Positions 13,961-24,721 of a DNA stretch of 64,000 bases are shown in pieces. Source of the DNA: Blastomyces gilchristii SLH14081 (taxonomy: Eukaryota > Ascomycota > Eurotiomycetes > Onygenales > Ajellomycetaceae); assembly GCF_000003855.2 (NCBI RefSeq), contig NW_003101681.1, positions 166,039 to 230,038 on the forward strand, in the 5' to 3' direction. The translations under genes and the position numbers were made by a program. Under the pieces are notes generated by a model that was not told where the DNA came from, searched no databases, and was given only the letters and a program-made list of their open reading frames with translations. Every line of letters starts with the position of its first letter. The first letter of the stretch is position 1.

Positions 13961-14232
13961 CTGAATGAAACTGAATTTGATCTTCAGTCTCAGTTTCATT
14001 CTGATTTTAAAAGAATGATTATCTTTCACAGTTTATTCTGAGAAATTACTTTCATTTCACTGTTCTTGAATTAAATCTGGTCATTTTTCACACCATTTCT
14101 CTCAGAAATGGTCCATTTTCAGATTTTTTTGAGACTTAGTCCTGGTGAGACTCACACTAAGAAATGTATGAGATCAGATTAAATGAGATCAAATGTGAAA
14201 TTCATAGTCCCGGCGGCCAGTCTATTTCTATA

Positions 14233-15496
14233 TAACTATAAATAGTAATTACAGATTACAGATATCTTGATTCTACAATTCTATAGAATTAATAAAAGAA
14301 TGAAAAATTCCTCACAATTCTACAGTGTTAAAGAATGATAATTTATAAGAATAAGTGAAAGATTAACTTATAAATACTTCTCTTTGATAAAGATAATCTT
14401 ATAAAGAGTGATTCATCTGTGAGATAAATCTGTGTAATAGCTATATAAGAATCTTATAAAAATAATTAAAAGTTAATCAGAACTCTTCTATATAAAAGAT
14501 ATAAGATGAATCTGTATAATAGTCAGAGAAGAATCTGTAAGTTATAAAGAATCTCACAGAATAAGAAACTGAGTGACAGACTCTTTTCTCTTTATAATAA
14601 TAAGAGATTTTTTCTCACTGAGATTTTTTTTTTATAAATATAAAGAGATTTTAGTAAGTATTACTATAGTACTGAGCTGATTTTATAAAGTCACTCAGTA
14701 AAAGACTTTACAGATAAAGTCTTAGAAAGAGAAGAATATATAAGAAATCTCACTTCTTATAAATTCTTTATCTCTATTTCTATCTCTTATATAATTAATA
14801 GAGTTAGCAGCTCTTGACTATATATAACTATATAGACTAAAGTTTATAAATACTATTTATAACTCAGCTTAAATACTATTATACATTTAATCTCTATATT
14901 TTATCTTTCTATTATGAATACTTCTAGTAGTTAACAGTATATATTATATCAAGCTGCAAATATCTGAATAATTACCTGTGAGTACTTATTCTTATACTAT
15001 CTAATCTTACTTAATACATCTTTTCTTATAATTTAAAACTACTTAATTATTTATCATCAATTCTATAATCAATTCTTAATTAATTCAAAATCAATTTAAA
15101 ATTAATTTAATACTGAAATTATTCTTGAATTTAATAATAAAGTAAGTATTTATATAATTTACATTGAATCAAGTATCAACTGATTTTCAATCAATTATTA
15201 ATTACTTAAATATATAGATTGGATCTATTTTTATTATTATAATTAGTTAATAATCAATTAATAATCAATTCAGAATTAATTCAAAATTAATTTAAAATTA
15301 ATTGTTAAATATTTTTATTTTAATATATTTTAAAATTCTGTAGAATATCTCTTTATATTCTATATAAATTTATCTGTTCATTTAATTAATTATGAATCAG
15401 CTATACATGCTTTGATTGATTAATGAGCTGAGTGAATGAATGAATAAATGAGTGAATTGAAAGATTGAAAGTTAATTATCAACTGATTATTACTGT
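14233..15496. other. AT-rich DNA without recognisable gene
   Basis: About 1.26 kb between the hAT target duplication and the first 506-bp element. Extremely AT-rich, with stops in all frames and no open frame of note. Short inverted and purine-rich stretches around 14,580-14,800 resemble LTR-type sequence but no partner was found. Confidence 0.6.
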
Positions 15497-15504
15497 ATTG
15501 TGCG

Positions 15505-16010
15505 TAGACTGGTCACTGAGATCATGAATTTCACATTTGATCTTATTTGATCTGATCTCATATATTTCTTGGCGTGAATCCTGCTGAGACTAGCTATTAA
15601 AAAAACATGTAAAGTGACTATATATCAGATCTTAAAATGAAATCATGACTTGAAAAAAATGAGAAAGTGGTTTCATTTGATTTCATTTAGTCTCATTCTT
15701 AGTATAAAGTTACTATTTTTAGACATTTTAAGGTTTTTTTTAGACTATTTTTAATTTTTTAAAAAGTAATGCTTTTTGATAACACTCAAATGAGATTTAA
15801 AGTCATTTAAAGCAATAAAAATAATTTAAATTAAGAAGTGAAAATCATGATCTTATTTGAAAAATGTGATAAGAGTAGACAGTAAGTCTCACTGAGACAG
15901 TATGAGACTACTATCTAATGTTAAAACCATGTAATGAGATCAGTTGAATTGGTAATGAGACTATCAAAAAATCTGGTCCTGGTCTCAGACACGGTCACAC
16001 GATCAGTCTA
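15505..16010 (+). mobile_element. 506-bp non-autonomous hAT element, copy 1
   Basis: Begins TAGACTGG and ends CAGTCTA, and is flanked by a perfect 8-bp duplication attgtgcg (15,497-15,504 and 16,011-16,018). Length is exactly 506 bp, as in the three other copies. There is no coding capacity. The left ~95 bp and right ~35 bp match the ends of the 5.7-kb hAT element; the middle is unrelated to the transposase region. Compared with copy 2, the differences in the stretches I aligned are C-to-T or G-to-A. Confidence 0.92.
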
Positions 16011-16063
16011 ATTGTGCGAGGTCAGAGTCATGATTATATAACGAGGCCAAGTGATGCACTTAG

Positions 16064-16173
16064 TGTAGAATAGTTGAAGGTTGTATTAATAGATCTATCT
16101 ACAAGAACATAATATAGTGATGAGTCACGTGATCTAGTGGGATCACTAACTGCAACAGCTGTAACGGCTAACA
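16064..16173 (-). repeat. Copia 3' LTR
   Basis: 110-bp direct repeat partner of 21,695-21,804, beginning tgtagaatag and ending gctaaca on the plus strand. It differs from the other LTR by G-to-A and C-to-T changes (for example gggtcacgtg against gagtcacgtg). As the element is minus-oriented, this is the 3' LTR. Confidence 0.88.
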
Positions 16174-16399
16174 CCCTCTCTCAAGATAACAAGAATCACA
16201 TACAAAAACACTCAAATCATCAAGATAGTCTGTCAAAACTAAATACAAATGTAAAATTAAACATTCTCAACTTTTACACCTGTAAGACCTAGTAAAATCA
16301 TGAATTATACAAATGTCACAGTATCTAGAGATTTGGTGAGTTCATTCATTATCATCTGAATAATGAGAATATATTCTAAATCAATGATCTTCTGATTCA

Positions 16400-19300
16400 A
16401 CTGTCAACATGAAAAATGAAAATGTGTGTCAATGTGCTTGCTTCAGACTGTAATGACTGTCATCTTTGTGAGATCTATGACACTCTTATTATCAGTGAGA
16501 ATCTGTATCAGAGATGTAGTAATAAAGTCAAGCTCAATTATGAGATTCTGAATTCATGTTGCCTCACAGACTGCCTCACTAAGAGTCACATATTCAGCCT
16601 CATTGAAACTTAGAGATACACAAGATTGCTTCACTGAACATCATGAAATTGAGCCATCTGTGAGCTTAAAAATGTAGCTGAATGTTGATCTTCTATCACC
16701 ATTCAAGAGACTGACTCAATCAGAATCCAAGTAGCTGAAGAGTAGGTGAGAATCATCAGAGAAATCAGAGATAACAGAGGAATTGATAGAAACAGTAGAA
16801 ATGATAGAAATGGTAGAAATAGAAGAAACAGTAGAAATGAACCTCTTATACAGATCACATTCATAGAAAATGCTCAGATTTATGATCTCTTTCAAATAAC
16901 ATATAATGTGTAATAGAGTCTTTCAACATTGAGATGTTGAATCAACATTCTGTTGAGTGAGTAGTAAGACAGTGTAAGTAATATCAGAACATGTTTTAAC
17001 TGCAAGATATTGTAAATAACTCATATCATGTTAATATCACTGAATTGTGAAATCAGCCTCTTTCTCAGATATAGAGAAATCATTAATACAGAATTCATTC
17101 TTCATTGATATTCTGATGACAGCTGCATCATCAAGGTAGAAACCTTTAATAAGATATTTAATATATTGATGATGTATTAAATCAATTTCTTTGTCTGAAT
17201 AATTGACTTTCATACTCAAATATCTGATTGACTGATATAGATTCTTGACTTTCAATTTCTCACTGAGTATACTCACTAGTCAATCAGCATTCTCAGAAAC
17301 TTCAGATATGATGTTAAGATTGTTATTATAGATCATTATATAGAGGTGACATCTGAATGTATAATATCAGAGTGCCAGATCATAGACACTGACTGAAAAT
17401 TCAAGATCACTCAACAGAGCTGTTAAGTAATCATATCAGATCTTTGTCACAGGGTTCAGGCTGTATAAACTACTCTCAACTGTGCAGACAAGTGTTTTCA
17501 GTGAACCTGTCTCAAAATCAGTGAATTGTCTCATATAGATCTTCTTAGTAAGGCACTCATGAAGATATATCATTACTATATTCACTTGACAGAGTATTCA
17601 ACTGTGTAGTACTGCTATTGTAAAAAGAATACAATTGGCAGTATCAGTGATGACAGAAGTATAGATCTCTTCTCTAGAACTCTTCTTAAGTCAGTTATTA
17701 TAAATCACTTAATATGATTTTCTAAGAATATCATCAGAATTGATATTCAGGTCTGCAGGTCTATCTTTCTCAAGAAACATTCAACAGCTCAGAGCAATCA
17801 GTTCACTTCTCAGAATATCAGATCTAGAAATTAAACTTCATATATTGCATCTCTTCAGATTGATAATCTCATATTGTATAAACTTCTTTCAATAATCTTC
17901 TATTCTCTCTGATCATGATGTGATATTCTTGTAGAACTTCAGAAGGTTATCTGTAACAGAGCTTAAAGTGTAAGTAGCCAGCAATTTCACAAACTGCAAT
18001 CATGTGAATTTCAGATCATCAATATCAGAAGTAGACTGGCCACTGAGACCATGAATTTCACGTTTGATCTCATTTGATCTGGTTCCATACATTTCTTGGC
18101 GTGAATCCCGCTGGGACTGGCTATTAAAAAAACATGTAAAGTGACTATATATCAGATCTTAAAATGAAACCATGACTTGAAAAAAATGAGAAAGTGGTTT
18201 CATTTGGTCCCATTTAGTCCCATTCTTGGCATAAAGTTACTATTTTTAGACATTTTAAGGTTTTTTTTAGACTATTTTTAATTTTTTAAAAAGTAATGCT
18301 TTTTGATAACACTCAAATGAGATTTAAAGTCATTTAAAGCAATAAAAATAATTTAAATTGAGAAGTGGAAATCATGGTCTCATTTGGAAAATGTGACAAG
18401 AGTAGACAGTAAGTCTCACTGAAACAGTATGAGACTACTATCTAATGTTAAAACCGTGTAATGAGATCAGTCGAATTGGTAATGAAACAATCAAAAAATC
18501 TAGTCCTGGTTTCAGACACGGTCACACGGTCAGTCTAATCAGAAGCATCTTCATCATCAATCAGATGAATATCAGGCTCTGATTTAATAACATAATTAAT
18601 GAGTTCTACAGATGTAATAACTGGTTTTTCAGTGATCAGAAATCTCACATCACTACTAATAATAATCTTATCAGATTCAGAATGTCATAGACAATATATT
18701 AAAGTATCACTGAATTCAATAATATGATAGAAATCAGTACATGAAGAGAGCTTATTCACAGGCTTCTGAGATTTATATAAGTGAATAAAAATCTCTGCAC
18801 TTAATCAGTGAAAATGTCTCACATTCAGCAGGATATTCATAAGTGCACATTAAGAAATCTTATATGAACTTGAAATCACAGAAGTCTCTGTAGTAGAGAA
18901 TCAAAATTTCAAGTTATAAAGAACTGTAGATGTGAGAGTATTATTAATTATTACAATCACTGTCTCTAGAATATCTGCTCAGAACTTCTTAGAGAGATTA
19001 TCTTTCAAAAGAGCAGCTCTAACTCATCTTATAATAGTGCAGATTTCATATTCAGAAACATCATTCTAATGTGATAAATATAATACTATTGATTTTCATT
19101 TGATATCATATGAATTCATGACTGTGTATATACATGTGAATTGAAAAACATCATCAATATCAGTCTGTAGAAAAGCAGAGACTGTATATCTGAGATTATT
19201 CATGAATCTGAGTCATAACTCAAAGTATTGAACAGCCTCATTCTTGAACTTTAAAAAATATACTCAACAGTAGTGAGTTGCATCACAGATAATAAGTATT

Positions 19301-20335
19301 CATTATTTAATTCTCTGACAGAACTCTAAGAGATGATCAGAGAGGTCTTTCAATGTATATTCATTATCTATAAGATTAATATAAACCTTCTCAATGAGTT
19401 AAATAGATCTAGGTATCAGTGTTTTTAAATAATCTCATATTATATCTGTCTTAACACATTCTTTATAAAAGAACTTAGTCTTAGAATCTTTAATAGTGAC
19501 TTCAGTATAAGAATTCTTGACTATAGTAATTATAGCATCAGCATGAATATGACTGAGATTATAGTGTCAATTCAAAAGAGTCTTTGATATCTTTAATATC
19601 TGTATTCTCACATCTGCAGAATCAATATTATTAACAGTAGTGACAGCAGTCACAGAAAGATCAACTTTTCAATTAAAATCATACTTATAAAACATCATTG
19701 TAATATACTTAACTGCCTTGTTCAGATAATTGAGATTCTTATTAAACTCTTACTCATTGATCTTATATATATTGTTCTGAGTGATCTGAACTATATGAAA
19801 AATAACACTGTTCAGAGCTCTGTAAATGAAAAATGAGAGAATAGTGAAAGACAATATAAATCAGAATCTCTGATCTTCAAGCTTTATAAATGAGAGCAGA
19901 TTAACTGTAATATTAGAGATATAGTGAATATTCTACAAGTTAACATCATTACTCTCAATCTTCAAGATAACAGTCTTAATTTTCTTGATAAACTCAGTTT
20001 CCTCAGTAACAGAATCAACAGAGATGTTATCATTAAAAGATTTGATATTTGAAAAAGAATAAAGCTCACTCATCATATTCAGACTTGTATATGTGTTCAA
20101 ATATCAATATCTAGAGAATGATTTTTCAGTGACTGTGAAAGAGAAATAGAACTCAATCTTTGTAATTACTGTATTTACTGCTGATTGAGAACTTATTAAA
20201 TCATTCTTCTTCTCTTTCTTCTTATCATCATTCTTCTTATTCATCTTCTTTTTCTTTTTATTAGAGTGTAAGATGAAACATCTGTTAACAGTATATTCAT
20301 GTCTTCTGCAGTGAGTGCACTTTCATACAGATGTG
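16400..20335 (-). pseudogene. Copia gag-pol, decayed
   Basis: Minus-strand landmarks from 5' to 3': a CCHC zinc knuckle near 20,280-20,330 (CTHCRRHEYTVNRC, where the histidine appears to have become tyrosine by C-to-T); gag/protease/integrase remnants across about 18,540-20,250; the C-terminal part of the RT (YLSMKVNYSDKEIDLIHHQY at about 17,160-17,220); and the Copia RNase H signature FNEAEYVTLSEAV near 16,570-16,610. Numerous stops and the inserted hAT element at 18,032-18,537 make it non-functional. Confidence 0.72.
18032..18537 (+). mobile_element. 506-bp non-autonomous hAT element, copy 2 (least mutated)
   Basis: Flanked by a perfect 8-bp duplication atcagaag (18,024-18,031 and 18,538-18,545), inserted into the Copia element. 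It has the same TAGACTG..CAGTCTA ends and length as the other copies. It keeps more GG, CC and CG than the others (for example catttggtcccatttagtcc, where other copies have GA and TT), so it is closest to the ancestral sequence. No open reading frame. Confidence 0.93.
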
Positions 20336-21484
20336 TTTTTATTCTCATCTTTATTCTTATTCTTTTTCACAGTCACAGAATTGATCTGAGACTGCTTTTT
20401 TCACTCAGTGATAATCTTCTTAAATATACAATTAATCAGTTATTTCATCAAATCATTGATATCAATATTGACAATAAGTTCCTGATCAGTGAAGAAAAAC
20501 TCATTTAAATATATCTTAATAAACAGTCTTTAGTAATCCTGCAGATTGTTAAGAAAAAAATCATGATATATATTCTTAGTACTCTGACAGAGCTTCTTAT
20601 AATAAATAATAAGATAGCAGAAATATCTCTGAAAAGTAAGATAATCATTATTCTTAACTTATAATTTTATCAATTTCTTGAAGATATTAACTCATTCTTC
20701 AGTCAGTGATATTATATATTTAATATTAATCTTATCTCACAGAGCTGCAGTATTATCAGCTTTCAAGATTTTAATAGTGATTTAAACATTTTTAATAAGA
20801 CTTAATAGCATATATCTATATAGAGACTTGAAACAGATTCTTCACTTCTCAGAGTTGATATAATATATAAAAGAGAATTCTTATTAAGTTCTTAATAGAA
20901 TGTCAGTTTCATTAATAACTTCTGTATTAATTAATATATTAATACATCAGACTTTATAATTAGAGTCATTAAATATGATCACTGATTTAATATCTAGTAT
21001 ATATTTAACTTTCTTCTGATATTTCTACAACTTATCTCTCATAGTGTCTCTTTGTACAGAGACAGATATAGTGAGATATTAAGTGATTTCAGTCACAGTC
21101 ATTTGATTCTGTAGTATTATCTATATAAGATTTATAAGATTGTCTGCAGTGTAATAGATAGATTAATTCAGATCATTATTAAAAGTCAGCATTTCAGAGA
21201 TAAGAAATAGTGAAGAATTTAATAAGTTAAAATAAATAGATTCTGCAGATGAATATTAACTCTGTTTTTCTTTATTCTGAAGTTTCTTCATTATCTCATT
21301 ATCAAATTTCATACTCTGATGAAAGCTGATCTCAGTCTCATCTTACAAGTCAGAAGCCTTCTTATAATAAGTGATTATTCTATCAATAAGTTGTTTAGTA
21401 AAGTGTGTGATTCTGAATCTTGAGCTGAACTCTGAAGTAACAGATGTATCACTTATATTGAGATGACTGCTTCTTCTAAATATA

Positions 21485-21504
21485 TAAAAAAAAAAAAAAA
21501 AAAA
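21485..21504. repeat. A homopolymer
   Basis: A run of about 20 A inside the 5' part of the Copia element (minus orientation), in the leader/gag-side interval about 190 bp from the 5' LTR. Confidence 0.8.
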
Positions 21505-21694
21505 GTAATATCATTCACAATGAAGAACATACTTTCTTAAAAATATAAAGTATATAAATCTACTGACTGACAGATTCAGAGAAAATGAAATATCTCTAAT
21601 AAAGAGTGAGAGTCTTTTCAAAAAAGATGAACTATCTGTGTCAAAAATGTTGGTGCAATGTTCTAAAAAAAAACATGTCATCCAGGCTATAATC

Positions 21695-21804
21695 TGTAGG
21701 ATAGTTGAAGGTTGTATTGATAGATCTATCTACAAGAACATAATATAGTGATGGGTCACGTGATCTAGTGGGATCGCTAACCGCAACGGCCGTAACGGCC
21801 AACA
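21695..21804 (-). repeat. Copia 5' LTR
   Basis: 110-bp LTR that keeps more CG and GG than its partner. It contains gtcacgtgatc, a palindromic CACGTG core that could act as an E-box-type promoter motif (inference). It is immediately followed by the cttag duplication and then by host DNA of normal composition, so this is the exact edge of the AT-rich block. Confidence 0.88.
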
Positions 21805-21809
21805 CTTAG

Positions 21810-22452
21810 CGAGGTCAAGTTTTCTGTATACACGAGAAAAAAACAAGAAAAGAAAAAGAAAAAAAGAAAAAAAAAAGAAACGAAAAGAAAAGAAAAGAAA
21901 TAGGAAGCAAAGCAAGCAACGGGATACACTGGCTCTAATTTCATCCTGATGACGTAAAAGGCATGGTTAACACTCTTGGAGGATAACGTTGTTGTGTTGT
22001 GTTGTAATCTAACTACGCGAGTTACACTAAATGGATAGGTTGGGGTGGCACGTGACTAGGGTAGGTGTAGTAATCACCAACAAACACGTAGACATATTTG
22101 GGGACAAAATGTTCCTTCGCCATGCCATTGCTACGCAGTGGATAGGTGAGGGAGAGAAAACTTACAATAATAGTGGTTCCATGTCAACCAAATTAGCTTG
22201 GCGGGAACAGGGGGGGAATCATAGTTGATAGTAAAATTCAAAACTCTTTTACAATAGGAGGAATGTCCGGCAAGGAATTTGACCGAATGAAAGCAACGCT
22301 TGGAAATAGATAATCTAACCGCGAAAGGTCTACTGTGCCTTTCGTCGCCAATTCTGCTTGCTGGATACATGACATACAAAAAGTGTTGGGAAAGGAAGCT
22401 ATATATGGCTAGCCAAATAATTCGCGGAACTTTATAACATACATTACGAATT
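21810..22452. other. Intergenic DNA 3' of CAP
   Basis: Host-composition DNA between the Copia element and the CAP stop codon. It contains an A-rich purine tract with AAAAG repeats (21,836-21,902) and a short TTGTG run near 21,990. The open frames here (for example 22,031-22,228) have no recognisable homology and overlap the likely CAP 3' UTR. No gene supported. Confidence 0.6.
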
Positions 22453-24247
22453 TCATCCAGCATGTTCGACAATTTCACTAACGGCAGCTCCATTTTTGAT
22501 AACGGTTCGGATCTGCTCAGGAACGGGCAGCTCCTTGGAGTCGTCATCTGTTCCTTCCTTGGGAGGCACGACGATATTTACGTTGGAGGATTTGCTGCTG
22601 AAAACTTCAGTGTTCAAGCTCTCCTGGCTCAAGTAGAGGCTTGCCCCATCGACCTGATCCAGCAGAATAGTTGGAACTACGCCATCAATCTGCAGCGCAA
22701 ATTTAGGAGACTTGATGACATCAACGCTGCTGACAAGAGAGTCAACGATGACGGAAAGGCCGGTACAGTTGTCGATTGATATTGCGTTCGCTTTGCCATT
22801 GATCTTGACAATCGCCTTATTGCAGTGTGATATTAAGATCGAGTGTGAGAGTTGAGCGGGTATCTCGATGATGTCGCTGGGGCTGTCGTAATGTTCAATG
22901 TACCATTTATTACCATCGAGCTGCTTGCGCGAAGGTTTCTTAGCACGCATGCTTTCGGGCTTTGGCTTTTTGCTTGGTACCGGCGATTTGCCACGGGAAG
23001 TAGGGGATGTTACACCGGTCCTTGAATCGGCGCGTTCAGGGACAAGCGAACCAGCCCGAAGGCCAGGATTCTTGTGCGTCATTTCAGACTTGTCGACTTT
23101 TCGAAGACCAGAGGTGACTGCGGACCCTTGGTTCAATTGCTCGAAAACAGATGACATGTCACCAGTCGGTGCTGCCTTCGGCGGAGCGGCTACACTAGCG
23201 GGGGGTGGAGGAGGGGGTGGAGGACCACCTGCACCAGCGGCGGGAGGAGGTGGTGGTGGTGGGAACGCAGATGCGTCGGTGAACCGGATTGGAGCTGTTT
23301 CAGGGCCACCGTTACGTCGACTCCATCCCGGTTGTTCCATGTCAGGCCATTCGGATAATGCTCTTTGATATAGGTAACAAGCGATTTGAAAATCTGATAA
23401 TATGATTGAACAAATGCAACATGAAGCTCGTCCCTTTAAGATGGTAAGTACTATTCGTTTACCTTAAAATAAATGTGTGTGAGGAATATGTCTACTCACT
23501 TTCCCTTGTATTCCCTCAGCACTCTGTCCCCGTAGAACTGGGCACCAGCTACAGATTCCCGAACAAATTCCGCGGGTCTGGGCTCAAAGAACCAACCCAA
23601 AGAAACCACTCCTTCCGCCACGGCGCTCAAATGGTTGAAAAGAGGAGATGGCCTGTTCGCTTCCCGGATGTTATTGATTTCATCCGAAGCTTTGCGTAGG
23701 TCGCTTAAAAGGTCTGGCGATTGCTGGTCTGGTTTCTTGGCTTTCAGTGCGATATAGAGGTATGTCCTTTCCGCTTGGAAAGCCCGAAGGATTGCTTTGG
23801 ACTGCACTTCCATTTAGCATCGTAGTTCATGGCAACTCGCATATTATACCAAATATACCTGTTCCCCGGCTGGTTCCCCAAGCTTTTCACTAAGCTCGAC
23901 AAAGTTCTTCACCTCTTTATTGATGAGGGCATCGAAGTCCTCGATCTGGCGAGGCGGCGGTTCCACGACGGGTGGCGGCGGAGGCAGAGGACTCGATGCG
24001 GTTTTTGAAGACACTGAAGCGGTACTTGTTGCAATCCCATCAGCGGCAGGGCTGCCTGGACCTGAACCTTCGAGAGAGGTTGCCATATCCTCGAGACGAG
24101 AGGTGGCAGCCTCGAGCCTATTATCGCAAACTGTCAGCTGTCCCGATGATTAACAAAGTAGAAATCCATAGTTCCTATTAAAATAGTAGCTTCACAAACT
24201 CACCGCTTGATGAGCGTCGTGAAATTGTTCATTTGGTTGGTAGTCAT
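22453..24247 (-). CDS. SRV2: Adenylyl cyclase-associated protein (CAP/Srv2)
   Basis: Actin-monomer-recycling protein that in fungi also binds adenylyl cyclase in Ras/cAMP signalling; acts in the cytoplasm and at actin patches. Minus-strand exons: 24,204-24,247, 23,859-24,117, 23,500-23,801 and 22,453-23,433; introns of 86, 57 and 66 nt with GT..AG ends. The N-terminus reads MTTNQMNNFTTLIKR, then the helical N-domain (LEAATSRLEDMA ... AERTYLYIALKAKKP ... SYYQIFKSLVTYIKEHYP ... GLTWNNRDGVDV). A polyproline region and a KVDKSEMTHKNP segment follow, then the C-terminal beta-helix domain (KWYIEHYDSPSDIIEIP to the end). Predicted length is about 528 residues, normal for the family. The homologous frame shifts by one base between about 23,255 and 23,320, just before the polyproline tract; no acceptable intron explains it. 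I favour a sequence error or a recent indel. Confidence 0.93.
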
Positions 24248-24721
24248 TGTATGTGCTTTGGGAGCGACCCGATGCTCAGGCGTGGATGAAGTGTTAAGTA
24301 AAGGGGGTCGTCCCACGAAACAATTTGAGTTAACGGATAAAGTCGAAGACTCCGGACGATAATATATAGAGGATGAGAAATAAAGCTGCCTGGCGATGGG
24401 CGCTGTTAAGTTACTGCCTGGAGGGTCAGTGAACAGATGAGGGAGGTTTGCGATGTTGGAGACGTTGATATCCGATGCTAAGGTTGGAGCTTTGAACGTC
24501 AGCTATCTGGTGACAGAGCGTGACGACAATTACCGTCAAGTCCCACCAAGTCACACCACAAAATTAGTATATTTCTGTACGAATATTACCCCACCCTCTC
24601 CCATCAGTCTTCCTCTCAGTCCACAGGACTACAACGCACTTCCGATGAGATCGCGAGGCTGTGCAGTTGACTAGATTCATTAGTTCGCACCTAAATTGGA
24701 TATCTACATGTGTCTGATAGG
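24248..24721. promoter_or_regulatory. Divergent promoter region, SRV2 / MAK32-like
   Basis: 474 bp between the start codons of two divergently transcribed genes, so it must hold both promoters and 5' UTRs. It contains pyrimidine-rich stretches (around 24,590-24,620, upstream of the plus-strand gene) but no motif I can assign. The open frame at 24,453-24,674 has no recognisable homology and is treated as chance. Confidence 0.5.

Larger units (their letters stand above)
8536..14224 (+). mobile_element. Complete 5.7-kb hAT transposon (copy 2)
   Basis: Bounded by terminal inverted repeats starting TAGACTG and ending CAGTCTA. The flanking 8-mers are tttttata (8,528-8,535) and tttctata (14,225-14,232), an 8-bp target duplication with one C-to-T difference; 8-bp duplications are the hallmark of the hAT superfamily. 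The outer bases at 8,536 match the right end of the 506-bp elements, and the outer 90 or so bases at 14,224 match their left end, so this is the autonomous-size relative in opposite orientation. The plus strand carries hAT transposase remnants. The element also contains poly-A-rich DNA (8,905-9,010) and a TCA/TTA microsatellite (10,110-10,160). Confidence 0.85.
16064..21804 (-). mobile_element. Copia LTR retrotransposon, short LTRs
   Basis: Two 110-bp LTRs (16,064-16,173 and 21,695-21,804) are flanked by a perfect 5-bp target duplication cttag (16,059-16,063 and 21,805-21,809). The element reads on the minus strand, so the right LTR is its 5' LTR; in that orientation the LTR starts TGTTGG and ends CTACA. 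Internal homology runs from a zinc knuckle (20,280-20,330) to the RNase H end near 16,570. A 506-bp hAT element is nested at 18,032-18,537. Without it the element is about 5.2 kb, normal for Ty1/Copia. The coding region is full of stops. Confidence 0.85.

Noticed and set aside
14580..15480. LTR or solo LTR
   Set aside because: Composition is suggestive, but no second copy or flanking duplication was found in the window.
22462..24181. Plus-strand open frames across the CAP gene (22,462-22,779, 22,898-23,368, 23,475-23,699, 23,920-24,181)
   Set aside because: They are antisense shadows of CAP exons, Gly-rich only because they read the polyproline codons backwards.
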